Below are positions 25,199 to 33,744 of a stretch of 64,000 nt of DNA, in pieces (the first letter of the stretch is position 1; every line of letters starts with the position of its first letter). The notes beneath the pieces are model-generated. The model did not search any database. It had not been told where the DNA came from and was given only the letters and a program-made list of their open reading frames with translations. A program made the position numbers and the translations under genes. Origin of the DNA: Achromobacter sp. UMC46 (GTDB taxonomy: Bacteria > Pseudomonadota > Gammaproteobacteria > Burkholderiales > Burkholderiaceae_B); the NCBI RefSeq assembly GCF_014170335.1, contig NZ_LZZS01000035.1, positions 186,001 to 250,000 on the forward strand. The letters are read 5' to 3'.

Positions 25199-27769
25199 AT
25201 GGAAGTTTCCCGTATCCGAGCCCTGCGCGGCCCCAATCTGTGGAGCAAGAACACCGCGATCGAGGCCATCGTGTCCTGCGCCGACGCCGAGTGCTCCATC
25301 GACAATCTGCCCGAGTTCGAAGCCCGCCTGCGCGCGCGGCTGCCGCAGATCGGCCTGATGCGCCCGGAAGGCCATCAAGGCGCCCTGTCCATCGCCCACG
25401 TCTTGCAGATCGTCGCGTTGACGATGCAGGCGCACGCCGGCTGCCCCGTCACCTTCGGGCGCACCTCGTCCACCATCGAGCCTGGCGTGTTCCAGGTGGT
25501 GGTCGAATACAGCGAAGAGGAAGTCGGCAAGCTGGCGATGGAGCTTGCGCAAGCGCTGGTGCGCGCCGCGCTGGACGACACGCCATTCGACTTCGCCGAC
25601 GCGCTCAAGCGCCTGCGCGAACTGGACGAAGACGTGCGCCTGGGGCCCAGCACGGGCTCGATCGTGAACGCCGCCGTCGCCCGCAGCATCCCCTACCGCC
25701 GCCTGACCCAGGGCAGCATGGTGCAGTTCGGCTGGGGCAGCAAGCAGCGCCGCATCCAGGCCGCCGAAACCGACCAGACCAGCGCCATCTCCGAATCGAT
25801 CGCGCAGGACAAGGACCTGACCAAGATGCTGCTGGACGCCGCCGGCGTTCCGGTGCCGATGGGCCGTTCCGTGACCACGGCGGAAGATGCCTGGGAAGCG
25901 GCACAAGAGCTGGGCGGCCCCGTGGTGGTCAAGCCGCGCGACGGCAGCCAGGGGCGCGGCGTGGCCGTGAACATCGAAACGCGCGAACGCGTGATCCAGG
26001 CGTTCGAAGTAGCCGAAGAGATCAGCTCGGAAGTGATCGTCGAACGCTACATCCCCGGCCACGACTTCCGCCTGCTGGTGGTGGGCGGCGCGCTGGTCGC
26101 GGCATCGCGCCGCGATCCGCCTCAAGTGACGGGCGACGGCCAGCACACCATCCGCGAACTGGTGGATCAGGTCAATGCCGACCCGTTGCGCGGCGATGGC
26201 CACGCCACGTCGCTGACCAAGATCCGCTTCGACGACATCGCTTTGGCGACACTGAAGAAGCAGGGTTTCGACGCCGATTCCGTGCCGCCCCCGGGCACCC
26301 TGATCTTCCTGCGCAACAACGCCAACCTCAGCACCGGCGGCTCGGCCACCGACGTGACCGATGAGGTGCATCCCGAAATGGCGGCGCGCGCCGTGTCCGC
26401 GGCCCGCATGATCGGCCTGGACATCTGCGGCGTCGACGTCGTAGCCGAAAGCGTGCACTACCCGCTGGAAGAACAGCACGGCGGCGTGGTGGAAGTGAAT
26501 GCCGCACCCGGCTTGCGCATGCACCTGAACCCGTCGTTCGGCAAGGGCCGCGCGGTGGGCGACGCCATCATCGCCAACATGTATGCGGACGGCGACGACG
26601 GCCGCATTCCGGTGGTGGCCGTTGCCGGCACCAATGGCAAGACGACGACGGTGCGCCTGACCGCCCATCTGCTGGGCACGGCCGGCAACCGCGTCGGCAT
26701 GACGAATTCCGATGGCGTCTACGTGGACAACCTGCGCATCGACACGGGCGACTGCAGCGGTCCGCGCAGCGCCCGCAGCGTACTCATGCACCCCGACGTG
26801 GACGCCGCGGTGTTCGAGACGGCGCGTGGCGGCATCTTGCGCGAAGGCCTGGCGTTCGACCGCTGCAACGTGGCCATTGTCACCAACATCGGCATGGGCG
26901 ACCACCTGGGCCTGGGCTACATCAGCACGGTGGAAGACCTGGCCGTGGTCAAGCGCGTCATCGTGCAGCACGTGCACCCGTCAGGCACCGCGGTGCTGAA
27001 CGCCGCCGACCCCATCGTGGCCGAAATGGCCGCGAGCTGCCCGGGTTCGATCACCTACTTCGCCGAAGACCGCAACCATCCCGTGCTGGCCACCCATCGC
27101 GCGCAGGGCTTGCGCTCGGTCTACCGCGACGGCGACGCGATCGTCGCGGCGCAAGGCGCGGAAGAAGTCCGCCTGCCGCTGGCCGGCATCCCGCTTACGC
27201 GCAACGGCGCGATCACGTTCCAGGTCGAAAACGCCATGGCCTCGATCGCCGCCGCCTGGGCGTTGAACCTGGACTGGGACATCATCCGCCGCGGCCTGGC
27301 CACCTTCGTCAACGATGCCCAGACCGCGCCCGGACGCTTCAATGTGTTCGACCATCGTGGCGCCACGGTGATCGCGGACTACGGCCACAATCCCGACGCG
27401 ATCCTGGCGCTGGTGCGCGCGGTGGACGCCATGCCCGCCAAGCGCCGTTCGGTGGTCATCAGCGGGGCGGGCGACCGCCGCGATGAAGACATCCGCATGC
27501 AGACCGAGATCCTCGGCGCCGCGTTCGACGACGTGCTGCTGTACCAGGACCAATGCCAACGCGGCCGTGCCGATGGCGAAGTGCTGGCGCTGCTGCAGGA
27601 AGGCCTGGTCGGCGCGCCGCGCACGACGCACATCGAAGAGATCCACGGCGAGTTCCTGGCGATCGACACGGCGCTCGGACGCCTGACGGCCGGCGACCTG
27701 TGCCTGATCCTGGTCGACCAGGTGGAAGAGGCGCTGGACCACATCGCCCGCCGCATCGCCGAAGGCTGA
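25199..27769 (+). CDS. cphA: Cyanophycin synthetase
   Basis: The protein is 856 aa from the ATG at 25199 (AGGAA upstream); the longer frame is only read-through within cphA'. N-terminal domain about 1-160, ATP-grasp about 220-470 (VVKPRDGSQGRG, VEVNAAPGLRMHL), Mur-ligase-like domain with P-loop AGTNGKTTT (residues 476-484) and an intact DYGHNP motif. It polymerises Asp and Arg into multi-L-arginyl-poly-L-aspartate, an insoluble nitrogen reserve, using ATP. All motifs expected for both ligation steps are present. No cyanophycinase gene is visible in the window. Confidence 0.93.
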   Translation: MEVSRIRALRGPNLWSKNTAIEAIVSCADAECSIDNLPEFEARLRARLPQIGLMRPEGHQGALSIAHVLQIVALTMQAHAGCPVTFGRTSSTIEPGVFQVVVEYSEEEVGKLAMELAQALVRAALDDTPFDFADALKRLRELDEDVRLGPSTGSIVNAAVARSIPYRRLTQGSMVQFGWGSKQRRIQAAETDQTSAISESIAQDKDLTKMLLDAAGVPVPMGRSVTTAEDAWEAAQELGGPVVVKPRDGSQGRGVAVNIETRERVIQAFEVAEEISSEVIVERYIPGHDFRLLVVGGALVAASRRDPPQVTGDGQHTIRELVDQVNADPLRGDGHATSLTKIRFDDIALATLKKQGFDADSVPPPGTLIFLRNNANLSTGGSATDVTDEVHPEMAARAVSAARMIGLDICGVDVVAESVHYPLEEQHGGVVEVNAAPGLRMHLNPSFGKGRAVGDAIIANMYADGDDGRIPVVAVAGTNGKTTTVRLTAHLLGTAGNRVGMTNSDGVYVDNLRIDTGDCSGPRSARSVLMHPDVDAAVFETARGGILREGLAFDRCNVAIVTNIGMGDHLGLGYISTVEDLAVVKRVIVQHVHPSGTAVLNAADPIVAEMAASCPGSITYFAEDRNHPVLATHRAQGLRSVYRDGDAIVAAQGAEEVRLPLAGIPLTRNGAITFQVENAMASIAAAWALNLDWDIIRRGLATFVNDAQTAPGRFNVFDHRGATVIADYGHNPDAILALVRAVDAMPAKRRSVVISGAGDRRDEDIRMQTEILGAAFDDVLLYQDQCQRGRADGEVLALLQEGLVGAPRTTHIEEIHGEFLAIDTALGRLTAGDLCLILVDQVEEALDHIARRIAEG

Positions 27770-27793
27770 TCCGTCCGCGGTTCACGACGGCCA

Positions 27794-27839
27794 CAGTAAC
27801 GAGAAACGGGGCGCTCTGGCGCCCCGTTTCTCGTTACTG
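27794..27839. terminator. Perfect 21-bp hairpin after cphA
   Basis: Arms 27794-27814 and 27819-27839 pair over 21 bp without mismatch around a TCTG loop. The stem mixes a GC-rich top and an AT-containing base with a short T stretch inside the right arm, but there is no clean T tract after it. It lies 24 nt past the cphA stop and ahead of a convergent gene, so it can act in both directions. Confidence 0.7.
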
Positions 27840-27894
27840 CCGTTGTTCTCGCTGCAGCATGACCGCCGTTGCGGCCCTGCCATGCCTTATCGCG

Positions 27895-28014
27895 TCAACC
27901 GTGGGAGGCCTCCACGGGCGCCGTCGCCTGGTACCGATCCGTCACGTGGGTGCACCCCACAGCCGCCATGGCGGCCAGCGTCAGCAAGATAGCGCTGCAA
28001 AGTCGTTGCGTCAT
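27895..28014 (-). CDS. Small lipoprotein, unrecognised
   Basis: The protein is 39 aa. The ATG at 28014 has AGGGG 5 nt upstream; longer frames upstream are Arg-rich and without an RBS. A signal peptide runs into lipobox AVGC with Cys20, leaving a mature peptide of about 20 residues (CTHVTDRYQATAPVEASHG). I do not recognise a family. It is convergent with cphA, separated by the hairpin, and divergent from csbD. Confidence 0.62.
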   Translation of the reverse strand: MTQRLCSAILLTLAAMAAVGCTHVTDRYQATAPVEASHG

Positions 28015-28396
28015 GCGTGCCCCTCTCCCATTCCTGTTGGTGAACCGCGCAGCGGGTTCCGCCACGACTATACCGGGGCTCGTCCGCGACAGCCAGCGCA
28101 GCCCGGGCGCGCCAATCCTGCGCCTGCCCCGCACCTCCCGTTACCTGCCCCGATCAAAAGGGGACAAAACATTGCGGAAATGTAACTCCCCTGCCTAGTA
28201 CGCCTGATCGCCCGGCCCGTCTGAGAATGGCGCGAATATTGCGCTTTGCACCGTTACATTTACCCACAGCCAGGTTTGACAGGCCCCCTGCCGGACTCGT
28301 ACGGTAGGGGCTAGCTGATCAGTGTCCAACTCAACCGCGATTGCAGGACTTATAGGCCATAAGCCTTGTGTCGCACGCAGACAGAGAGAGGTCACC
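28015..28396. other. Long intergenic region upstream of csbD and the small lipoprotein
   Basis: This 382-nt stretch has no credible gene. It carries a 9-nt inverted repeat, AAATGTAAC at 28178-28186 and GTTACATTT at 28253-28261, with one copy pointing toward each divergent gene. A possible sigma-70 promoter for csbD follows. The rest shows nothing I can assign. Confidence 0.4.
28276..28305 (+). promoter_or_regulatory. Possible promoter of the csbD group
   Basis: TTGACA at 28276-28281 is a perfect -35 box. The best -10, TACGGT at 28300-28305, is weak with an 18-nt spacer. It lies about 90 nt upstream of the csbD ATG. A stress sigma factor may be used instead. Confidence 0.35.
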
Positions 28397-28597
28397 ATGA
28401 ATAACGACATCATCGCCGGCAAGTGGAAGCAACTGACCGGCAAGGCCAAAGCGGCCTGGGGTGAACTCACCGACGACGAGTTGACCCGTACCGAAGGCAA
28501 CGCCGAGCGCTTGGCTGGCTTGATCCAGGAACGCTATGGCAAGACCAAGGATGAAGCGCAAAAGGAAGTCCGGGATTTCTTCGACCGCAATCCCTGA
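28397..28597 (+). CDS. CsbD family stress protein
   Basis: The protein is 66 aa starting [22 protein letters not shown], the hallmark of CsbD. I use the ATG at 28397, preceded by AGAGAGAGG; the longer frame is not needed. CsbD proteins are small, charged, helical and induced by general or envelope stress; their function is unclear. It is followed on the same strand by DUF1328 and BON-domain genes, a common stress grouping. Confidence 0.93.
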   Translation: MNNDIIAGKWKQLTGKAKAAWGELTDDELTRTEGNAERLAGLIQERYGKTKDEAQKEVRDFFDRNP

Positions 28598-28642
28598 TTC
28601 CCGCCACCGCCTTGATCGGTCGAAACCACTGGAGAAGCTGAC

Positions 28643-28807
28643 ATGTTGCACTACGCCGTAGTTTTCTTCGTCATCGCGATCATCGCGGCGGTTCTCGGCT
28701 TCGGCGGCATTGCCGCCGGGGCTGCGGGTATCGCCAAGGTCCTGTTCTTCGTATTCCTGGTGCTGGCGCTCTTGTCCATCTTGAGCGGCGCCCTGAAGAA
28801 GAAATAG
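28643..28807 (+). CDS. DUF1328 small membrane protein
   Basis: The protein is 54 aa ([20 protein letters not shown] ... SGALKKK). Two hydrophobic segments joined by a Gly/Ala turn ([12 protein letters not shown]) fill nearly the whole length. GGAGAAG lies 6 nt upstream of the ATG. DUF1328 proteins of this size are widespread in proteobacteria, often near csbD, and have no known function. Location is predicted as the inner membrane. Confidence 0.9.
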   Translation: MLHYAVVFFVIAIIAAVLGFGGIAAGAAGIAKVLFFVFLVLALLSILSGALKKK

Positions 28808-28900
28808 GAAACGTTGATAAAACGCGTACCCCAAAGCACTAGCAAAATCCGCGTCGTCTCGGGACGACGCGCCGAACACTGGATTTAAAGGAGCACAACT

Positions 28901-29239
28901 ATGGAAATTCGTAAGCTGATCGCCGCCGCCGCACTGGGAACGGGCGCTGTCTTCACTTCCATGGCTTTTGCGGCCGATGACGGCAAACCCAAGCAATCGG
29001 TGGGCGAATACGCCTCCGACGCGACCGTGACCACCAAGGTCAAGGCCGCCATCGTCGCCGACAAGCAACTGAGCGCCCTGGACATCGCCGTGGAAACCAA
29101 CAACGGCGTGGCCACGCTGACCGGTTCGGTGGGCACTTCCGCTGAAGCCGATCACGCCGCCACCGTGACGCGCGGCGTGGAAGGCGTCAAGCAGGTCATG
29201 AACAACATCAAGGTCGACCCGGCCAAGAACAAGAAGTAA
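28901..29239 (+). CDS. Periplasmic BON-domain protein (OsmY-like)
   Basis: The protein is 112 aa with a signal peptide (about 1-24, MAFA/ADD). One BON domain fills the mature part: DATVTTKVKAAIVAD, LDIAVETNNGVATLTGSV and a C-terminal GVKQVMNNIKV. BON proteins are thought to bind phospholipid and stabilise the envelope under osmotic or other stress. AAAGGAG precedes the ATG. It ends shortly before a strong terminator. Confidence 0.92.
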   Translation: MEIRKLIAAAALGTGAVFTSMAFAADDGKPKQSVGEYASDATVTTKVKAAIVADKQLSALDIAVETNNGVATLTGSVGTSAEADHAATVTRGVEGVKQVMNNIKVDPAKNKK

Positions 29240-29276
29240 CGCGGATATCGTTTCCGACTGAGGCCTAGAGAGCCCT

Positions 29277-29313
29277 GCGGCGCCTGTGAATCACACAGGC
29301 GCCGCTTTCGTTT
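29277..29313 (+). terminator. Rho-independent terminator after the BON gene
   Basis: Arms 29277-29288 and 29294-29305 pair over 12 bp (GCGGCGCCTGTG stem) around a five-base loop, followed by TTTCGTTT. It ends the csbD group and lies just before the convergent PhzF gene. Confidence 0.82.
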
Positions 29314-29334
29314 CGGCGTCCGTTTCGGCACGCC

Positions 29335-30207
29335 CTAGATCGTGACCGTGCCCCGCCCGATCTCCAGCGCCCGGCCGCCGACCTGGATGCGGCCATCGGC
29401 CAGCACATCCAGCAGCAATCGGCACGGCCGGCCCATCTGGTCGCCCTGCTCGACCAGGATGCTGGCCGGCAACGCACGCTTCTTGTGGACCAGCCAGCCC
29501 CCCAAGTTGGCGCAAGCCGACCCCGTGCCCGCATCCTCATCCACGCCGCCGCCCGCCTTGGCGAAGAAGTAGCGGGCCACCACCACCTGACGCGCGTCCT
29601 GCACCCGCCCTTCGTCGAAGGCGAATACATACAGTGTCTTGCGGCCCAGGCTGCTGGTCTGCCAGCGGTGCAGTTTCGAGCCGTCGGGGGCCGCGCGGCG
29701 CACGGCCTCGACGCTGGCCAGCGGCACCAGCAACTGATCGGCCCCGGTATCCACCCAGATCGGGTCACCCAGCAGGTCGTCGGCTTGCAGCCCGACCAGG
29801 CCGGCGATTTCGGCGCGGTCCAGTTCCGGTTGCGCCGTGCGCACGCCATCGGGGCACGGCGCCGTGAAGGTCCAGGCATCGCCGCGGGCCTGGACCGGCA
29901 CCACGCCGGCCTTGAACTCGAGCGTCAGCGCGTCACCGGTTTGGCGCAGGTCGCGCACGACTTGCGAGGTGCCGATGGTGGGATGGCCCGCGAACTTCAT
30001 CTCGTAGCCGGGCGTGAAGATGCGCACGCGCGCATCCGCGCGGTCGGACGGCAGGATGAAGGTGGTTTCGGAAAGGTTGAACTGCGCCGCCAGGTTCAGC
30101 ATGGTGGCGTCGTCCATGCCGCGCGCGTCTTCAAAGACGCACAGCTGGTTGCCGCTGAACGGCGTGGACGCGAAAACGTTGAGCAGGCGAAACGCGTAAG
30201 AAGTCAT
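29335..30207 (-). CDS. PhzF-family isomerase
   Basis: The protein is 290 aa. Family features are FASTPFSGNQLCVFED at the N-terminus, the catalytic Glu47 in NLSETTF, the FTPGYEMKFAGHPTIG motif and GTGSACANLGG in the second half. PhzF-like enzymes use a diaminopimelate-epimerase fold; most genomic copies are not part of phenazine pathways and have unknown substrates. No phenazine genes are nearby, so only the family is assigned. Confidence 0.9.
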   Translation of the reverse strand: MTSYAFRLLNVFASTPFSGNQLCVFEDARGMDDATMLNLAAQFNLSETTFILPSDRADARVRIFTPGYEMKFAGHPTIGTSQVVRDLRQTGDALTLEFKAGVVPVQARGDAWTFTAPCPDGVRTAQPELDRAEIAGLVGLQADDLLGDPIWVDTGADQLLVPLASVEAVRRAAPDGSKLHRWQTSSLGRKTLYVFAFDEGRVQDARQVVVARYFFAKAGGGVDEDAGTGSACANLGGWLVHKKRALPASILVEQGDQMGRPCRLLLDVLADGRIQVGGRALEIGRGTVTI

Positions 30208-30222
30208 GAAGGGGCGTGTGGA

Positions 30223-30255
30223 GGAAGGCCGCCGGCCAGTCCGGCGAGGCCTTCC
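30223..30255. repeat. Hairpin downstream of ftrD
   Basis: GGAAGGCC (30223-30230) pairs with GGCCTTCC (30248-30255), extended by GCCGG/CCGGC with a two-base bulge. It lies between the ftrD stop and the PhzF start. No T tract follows on the minus strand. The same outer arms recur at 34371-34396. Confidence 0.4.
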
Positions 30256-30295
30256 AATGTATCGCAGCGCCCGGCTTCAGGCCATCAAGCAGTCC

Positions 30296-31693
30296 TTACC
30301 AGATTGCAAAGAAAAACACCCATGCCATGCAGAACGGCGCGAGGCCTGCCGTCAGCACAAGCCAGGCAGCGGCCTTGCGCCATCCGCCGGTTGGGCGCTG
30401 CGCCAGCAAGCGCGCGAACAGGCGCAAGGTCCACAGCACCGCAAGGGTCAGCAGCGTGAAGCGCACCGGGCCGGCCCAGGCGGCTTGCACGCCCTCGTGC
30501 TTGAGCAGGTTGACCGTGGTGGCGGACAAGCCCAGGAACACGCCGATGCCGGCCGACGGGATCAGCGCCTGCGCCAGCTTGTGCACGCCGGGGCGGATCC
30601 AGCGCGTGGCGGGCGCATCCGGCTGGCTCGCGGCGGGCGCCAGGCGGTCTGCGATCCACAGCGACAGGAAGCTTGCGCCCCCGACGATGACCGTGGCCCC
30701 GACGACGAACAGCAGGATGCCCGCGCCGTCCAGCCACGAAAAACTGTCGTTCACGTCCGGATAGTGGGTCAGGATGAACCAGGGCGCGTTGTCCATCAAC
30801 GGCCACATGATGTCGCGCTCCACCAGCCAGGTCGCGGCCCATTGTTTGGCGGTCACGTACCACGGGCTGGCGCTCCAGAGGAACGCGCCGATCGCGATGC
30901 CCATCAGCCCGAAGCACAGCAAGGCCGTCTGCCACGCGTCGCCGTCGGCGACGTGCACGATCTCTTCTTCAGGCGAACGCGGAGTCAGTTCGATCGCGCC
31001 GCGATAGCCGCTGCACCGGCCGCACATGTGGCAATCGCCCGCGCCCTTCATGTGGCGAAGCGGCACCAGCGGCGCACAGTTGATGGTTTCGATACGAATG
31101 ACGGGATGGCGCCACTTCTCTTCGTCTACCTTGAAGTGCCACGGCGCCAGCTTGGCCAGCAGATTGAACACGCCGTTGACCGGGCACAGGTACTTGCACC
31201 ACACCCGTTTGCTGCGGCCATAGCGCCAGCCCACGATCATGGCCGCCACGGTAGAGCCGCCCAGCACCGCCAGCACCGCCAGCGGGTACTGGTAGACGCT
31301 GACCAGTTGGCCGTAGACCGTCGTTAGCGCGAAGGCCACGAACGGCCAGCCGCCCCAACGCATCCATTTGGGAATCGCGCGGCCCTGCCCCCGCTCGCTG
31401 GCCCATTCGGTCAGCATGCCTTCGGGACAGAGCCACCCACACCAGGCGCGGCCCAGGATCGGCATCGAGATCAGCACGAACGGCCACCAGACGCCCCAGA
31501 AGGCGAACTGCGCGACGATCGTCAGATTATTGAAGACCGATGCCGTGTTGTCCGGCAACGGAAGGATCACGGGAACGATCAAAAGGAACGCGTACAACGC
31601 GACAATGCCCCACTGCAGCTTGCGCAACAGCGGGGCATGGTCACGGAGGAAATCGGCGATCCGGGAGGTCACCCTCCCGAGTACAGCAGCCAT
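30296..31693 (-). CDS. ftrD: Polyferredoxin-like membrane protein of the ferrous-iron system
   Basis: The protein is 465 aa from the ATG at 31693 (GAAGG upstream). It has about ten hydrophobic segments and NapH-type iron-sulphur motifs: GRAWCGWLCPEG, RVWCKYLCPVNG and GDCHMCGRCSGY. In Bordetella FtrABCD the fourth protein is proposed to recycle electrons for iron oxidation at the membrane. It is the last gene of the operon, 39 nt after ftrC. Assignment rests on motifs and the complete four-gene context. Confidence 0.87.
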   Translation of the reverse strand: MAAVLGRVTSRIADFLRDHAPLLRKLQWGIVALYAFLLIVPVILPLPDNTASVFNNLTIVAQFAFWGVWWPFVLISMPILGRAWCGWLCPEGMLTEWASERGQGRAIPKWMRWGGWPFVAFALTTVYGQLVSVYQYPLAVLAVLGGSTVAAMIVGWRYGRSKRVWCKYLCPVNGVFNLLAKLAPWHFKVDEEKWRHPVIRIETINCAPLVPLRHMKGAGDCHMCGRCSGYRGAIELTPRSPEEEIVHVADGDAWQTALLCFGLMGIAIGAFLWSASPWYVTAKQWAATWLVERDIMWPLMDNAPWFILTHYPDVNDSFSWLDGAGILLFVVGATVIVGGASFLSLWIADRLAPAASQPDAPATRWIRPGVHKLAQALIPSAGIGVFLGLSATTVNLLKHEGVQAAWAGPVRFTLLTLAVLWTLRLFARLLAQRPTGGWRKAAAWLVLTAGLAPFCMAWVFFFAIW

Positions 31694-31732
31694 GTTCAAA
31701 CCTTCATAGTTCAGTCGGGCATCACGTCGGAA

Positions 31733-32584
31733 TCAGGATGCGCTCCGCGCAGCGGCCGGCGCCCGGGCGGACTTCCCGCCCACCCAGCGCAGCAGCGCCC
31801 AGACCACGATCCAGTAAGCCACCCACAACAAGACCGAGATCAGTGCCGGCAAGGCGCGGTACCCGGCGAAGTCCGCCAGGATCTTGCCAATGCCGGTGCT
31901 GTCGCTCAAGAGCCACGAGGTGTCCCAGACCGGATCGATGATGGTGGGCAGCACGTCCAGCGAAATCAGATGGTCCAGGCCGCCGACCAGCAGCGACCCC
32001 GCCAGCAGCAGCAACAGGATTTCGGTCACTTTGAAAAAGCGGCGCCAGGTGATCAACTTGCCGCCCAGCTGCAGCAGCCAGAACGTCAGCAAGGCCACCG
32101 CGAAACCCGCGACGCCGGCCAGCGCCAGCATCAGCATGTCGCTGCCGCCTTCGCCCGCCGACACCGTGCCGTACAGGAACACCACGGTTTCGCTGCCTTC
32201 ACGCGCCACGGCGATGGCCACCAGCACGAACAGCCCCCACCAGTTGTCGCTGGCGACCGAGCTGCGCGCCCCGCTTTCCAGTTCGCCTTTCAGCGTGCGG
32301 CCGTGCTTCTTCATCCACACGACCATCTGCACGACCAGCGCGCACGCCGCCAGCGACATGATGGCCTGGAACCATTCCTGGCCTTCGTCGCTAAGCCAGG
32401 ACGAGACGCCCAGCAGCACCAGCGCCAACGCGACGGCCAGGGCCAGGCCGGCCGCGACACCGCCCCACAGGTAGTTCAGCCCGCGCTTGCCTTCCGGTGT
32501 GGAGCGCAGCCAGGTGTACAAGATGCCCACCACCAGCATGGCTTCGACGCTTTCACGCCAGACGATAAAGAGGACCTGTTCCAT
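31733..32584 (-). CDS. ftrC: Ftr1-family iron permease
   Basis: The protein is 283 aa with about seven transmembrane helices. Two REXXE iron-coordination motifs are visible: RESVE near residue 10 and REGSE in the middle, as in Ftr1/EfeU permeases. It transports iron, after oxidation, across the inner membrane. It starts 13 nt after ftrB. The RESVE motif is the usual variant in this subfamily. Confidence 0.92.
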   Translation of the reverse strand: MEQVLFIVWRESVEAMLVVGILYTWLRSTPEGKRGLNYLWGGVAAGLALAVALALVLLGVSSWLSDEGQEWFQAIMSLAACALVVQMVVWMKKHGRTLKGELESGARSSVASDNWWGLFVLVAIAVAREGSETVVFLYGTVSAGEGGSDMLMLALAGVAGFAVALLTFWLLQLGGKLITWRRFFKVTEILLLLLAGSLLVGGLDHLISLDVLPTIIDPVWDTSWLLSDSTGIGKILADFAGYRALPALISVLLWVAYWIVVWALLRWVGGKSARAPAAARSAS

Positions 32585-32597
32585 GTATAGCTACCGC

Positions 32598-32951
32598 TTA
32601 TTCCTTGGGCTTGACGACCAGGGTGCCTTTCACGCTCTGGTGAAAGTCATCGAAGAAGGGATACTCGCCCGGGCGGGAAATGGTGATCACCACGAAGGAT
32701 TTAACCCCCGGGCCCAGCACTTTTTCCTTGCGCAGCGGAATGCTCTCGAATTCCACCGGCTCGTTGCTCTCGTTGATGAGCTCGATCTTGAAACGGCCGG
32801 CGGGCACTTCGAGCGTCGCCGGCTCGAACGTGCCGTCCGGCTTGAACCGCAACGTGAACGTCGGCAGTTCGTCCGCCTGCGCGGGTGCCATGCCGGAAAA
32901 AGCGGCCAGGCCGATCAGCACGGCGGCCACAACGCGATACAGGCGGCGCAC
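32598..32951 (-). CDS. ftrB: Cupredoxin-domain periplasmic protein
   Basis: The protein is 117 aa beginning with GTG at 32951, 2 nt after the ftrA stop. A signal peptide (about 1-26, APAQA/DE) leads to a beta-rich domain (FTLRFKPDGTFEPATLEVPAG ... GEYPFFDDFHQSVKG) of the cupredoxin type. In the Ftr system this protein is proposed to oxidise Fe2+ before transport. Not all classical copper ligands can be named from the sequence alone. Confidence 0.87.
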   Translation of the reverse strand: MRRLYRVVAAVLIGLAAFSGMAPAQADELPTFTLRFKPDGTFEPATLEVPAGRFKIELINESNEPVEFESIPLRKEKVLGPGVKSFVVITISRPGEYPFFDDFHQSVKGTLVVKPKE

Positions 32952-32953
32952 GA

Positions 32954-33490
32954 TCAGTATCCGCCCTTCTTGCCGGTGCCGGCGTAGACGAATTCATATT
33001 CCAGTTCAAACGGCTCGAACCACGGACCCACGCCGGTTTCCTTGTCGACGTGGCGGCCGAAGTGGGCCATCTTGTTTTCGGACGGCGGCAGGATCGAGTA
33101 CTTCAGCTTGTACTTGCCCGGACCTTCCAGCTTGATGTTGTCGCCATAGTGCGGGCCGTCGTTGGCGACCATGGGCATGAAGGTGCCCTTCTGCACGTTC
33201 TGGCTGCCGACCTTCTGGATCTCGAAGTTCACGACCAGGTAAGGCACCCATTCGCCTTCGGGGAAGCCCGTCTTGTTGCCGGCGGTGGCGTGGATGTCCG
33301 CCTCAAGGTGCACGTCGGAATCCTTGGCGGGACGCATCATCCCGGGCGGGTCCATTTCGATCGGCTGCAGATAGACCGCGCCGATTTCCATGCCGCCCTT
33401 CTCAACCGGCTTGCCGATGGGGTATTCGGCCGCTTGCGCGGCGGACACGCTCAGAGCGACGATGGCCAGCGCCAAGGCTTTCTTGATCAT
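32954..33490 (-). CDS. ftrA: P19-like periplasmic iron-binding protein
   Basis: The protein is 178 aa. I use the ATG at 33490 because AAGGA lies 8 nt upstream; an ATG two codons earlier is too close to it. A signal peptide (SAAQA/AE) precedes a P19/Tp34-type domain rich in Met and His (QPIEMDPPGMMRPAKDSDVHLEADIHA, then NKMAHFGRHVD). P19 proteins bind iron and copper in the periplasm and deliver iron to Ftr1. It is the first gene of ftrABCD; a weak Fur-like palindrome lies 46 nt upstream. Confidence 0.9.
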   Translation of the reverse strand: MIKKALALAIVALSVSAAQAAEYPIGKPVEKGGMEIGAVYLQPIEMDPPGMMRPAKDSDVHLEADIHATAGNKTGFPEGEWVPYLVVNFEIQKVGSQNVQKGTFMPMVANDGPHYGDNIKLEGPGKYKLKYSILPPSENKMAHFGRHVDKETGVGPWFEPFELEYEFVYAGTGKKGGY

Positions 33491-33536
33491 GTGCATAATC
33501 CTTGAGACACAAATGAATGGCGGTTTCGATAAACTA

Positions 33537-33555
33537 AACAAGAACCGTTTTCATT
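33537..33555 (-). promoter_or_regulatory. Possible Fur-type palindrome upstream of ftrA
   Basis: An AT-rich imperfect palindrome (6 of 9 arm positions pair) occurs in the AT-rich leader of ftrA. It matches the Fur consensus only loosely. Iron regulation is expected for this operon, which is the main reason to list it. Confidence 0.3.
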
Positions 33556-33664
33556 AATGTAACGAAAAAAACTGACATATCCCTGAACTCGAAGGCCAAA
33601 CAAAGGGCGGATTATTGCGTTCAGTCAAAAGGGCAACCCTGTCGGACCGTGTCGGCGCGCGCCC

Positions 33665-33700
33665 ACAAAAAAGCCGGTCAGGCTAACGCCCTACCGGCTT
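33665..33700 (-). terminator. Rho-independent terminator after phaR
   Basis: Arms 33671-33678 and 33693-33700 (AAGCCGGT / ACCGGCTT on the plus strand) form an 8-bp stem. Read on the minus strand it is followed by a run of six T. It lies 45 nt past the phaR stop. Confidence 0.8.
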
Positions 33701-33744
33701 CTGGATCCACAGGGCAAGGGCCTCGGCCCGCCCGCTTGCGGCGA

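Noticed and set aside
29335-30207. Phenazine biosynthesis
   Set aside because: Only a PhzF-family gene is present; no other phz genes are nearby and most PhzF homologues lie outside phenazine pathways.
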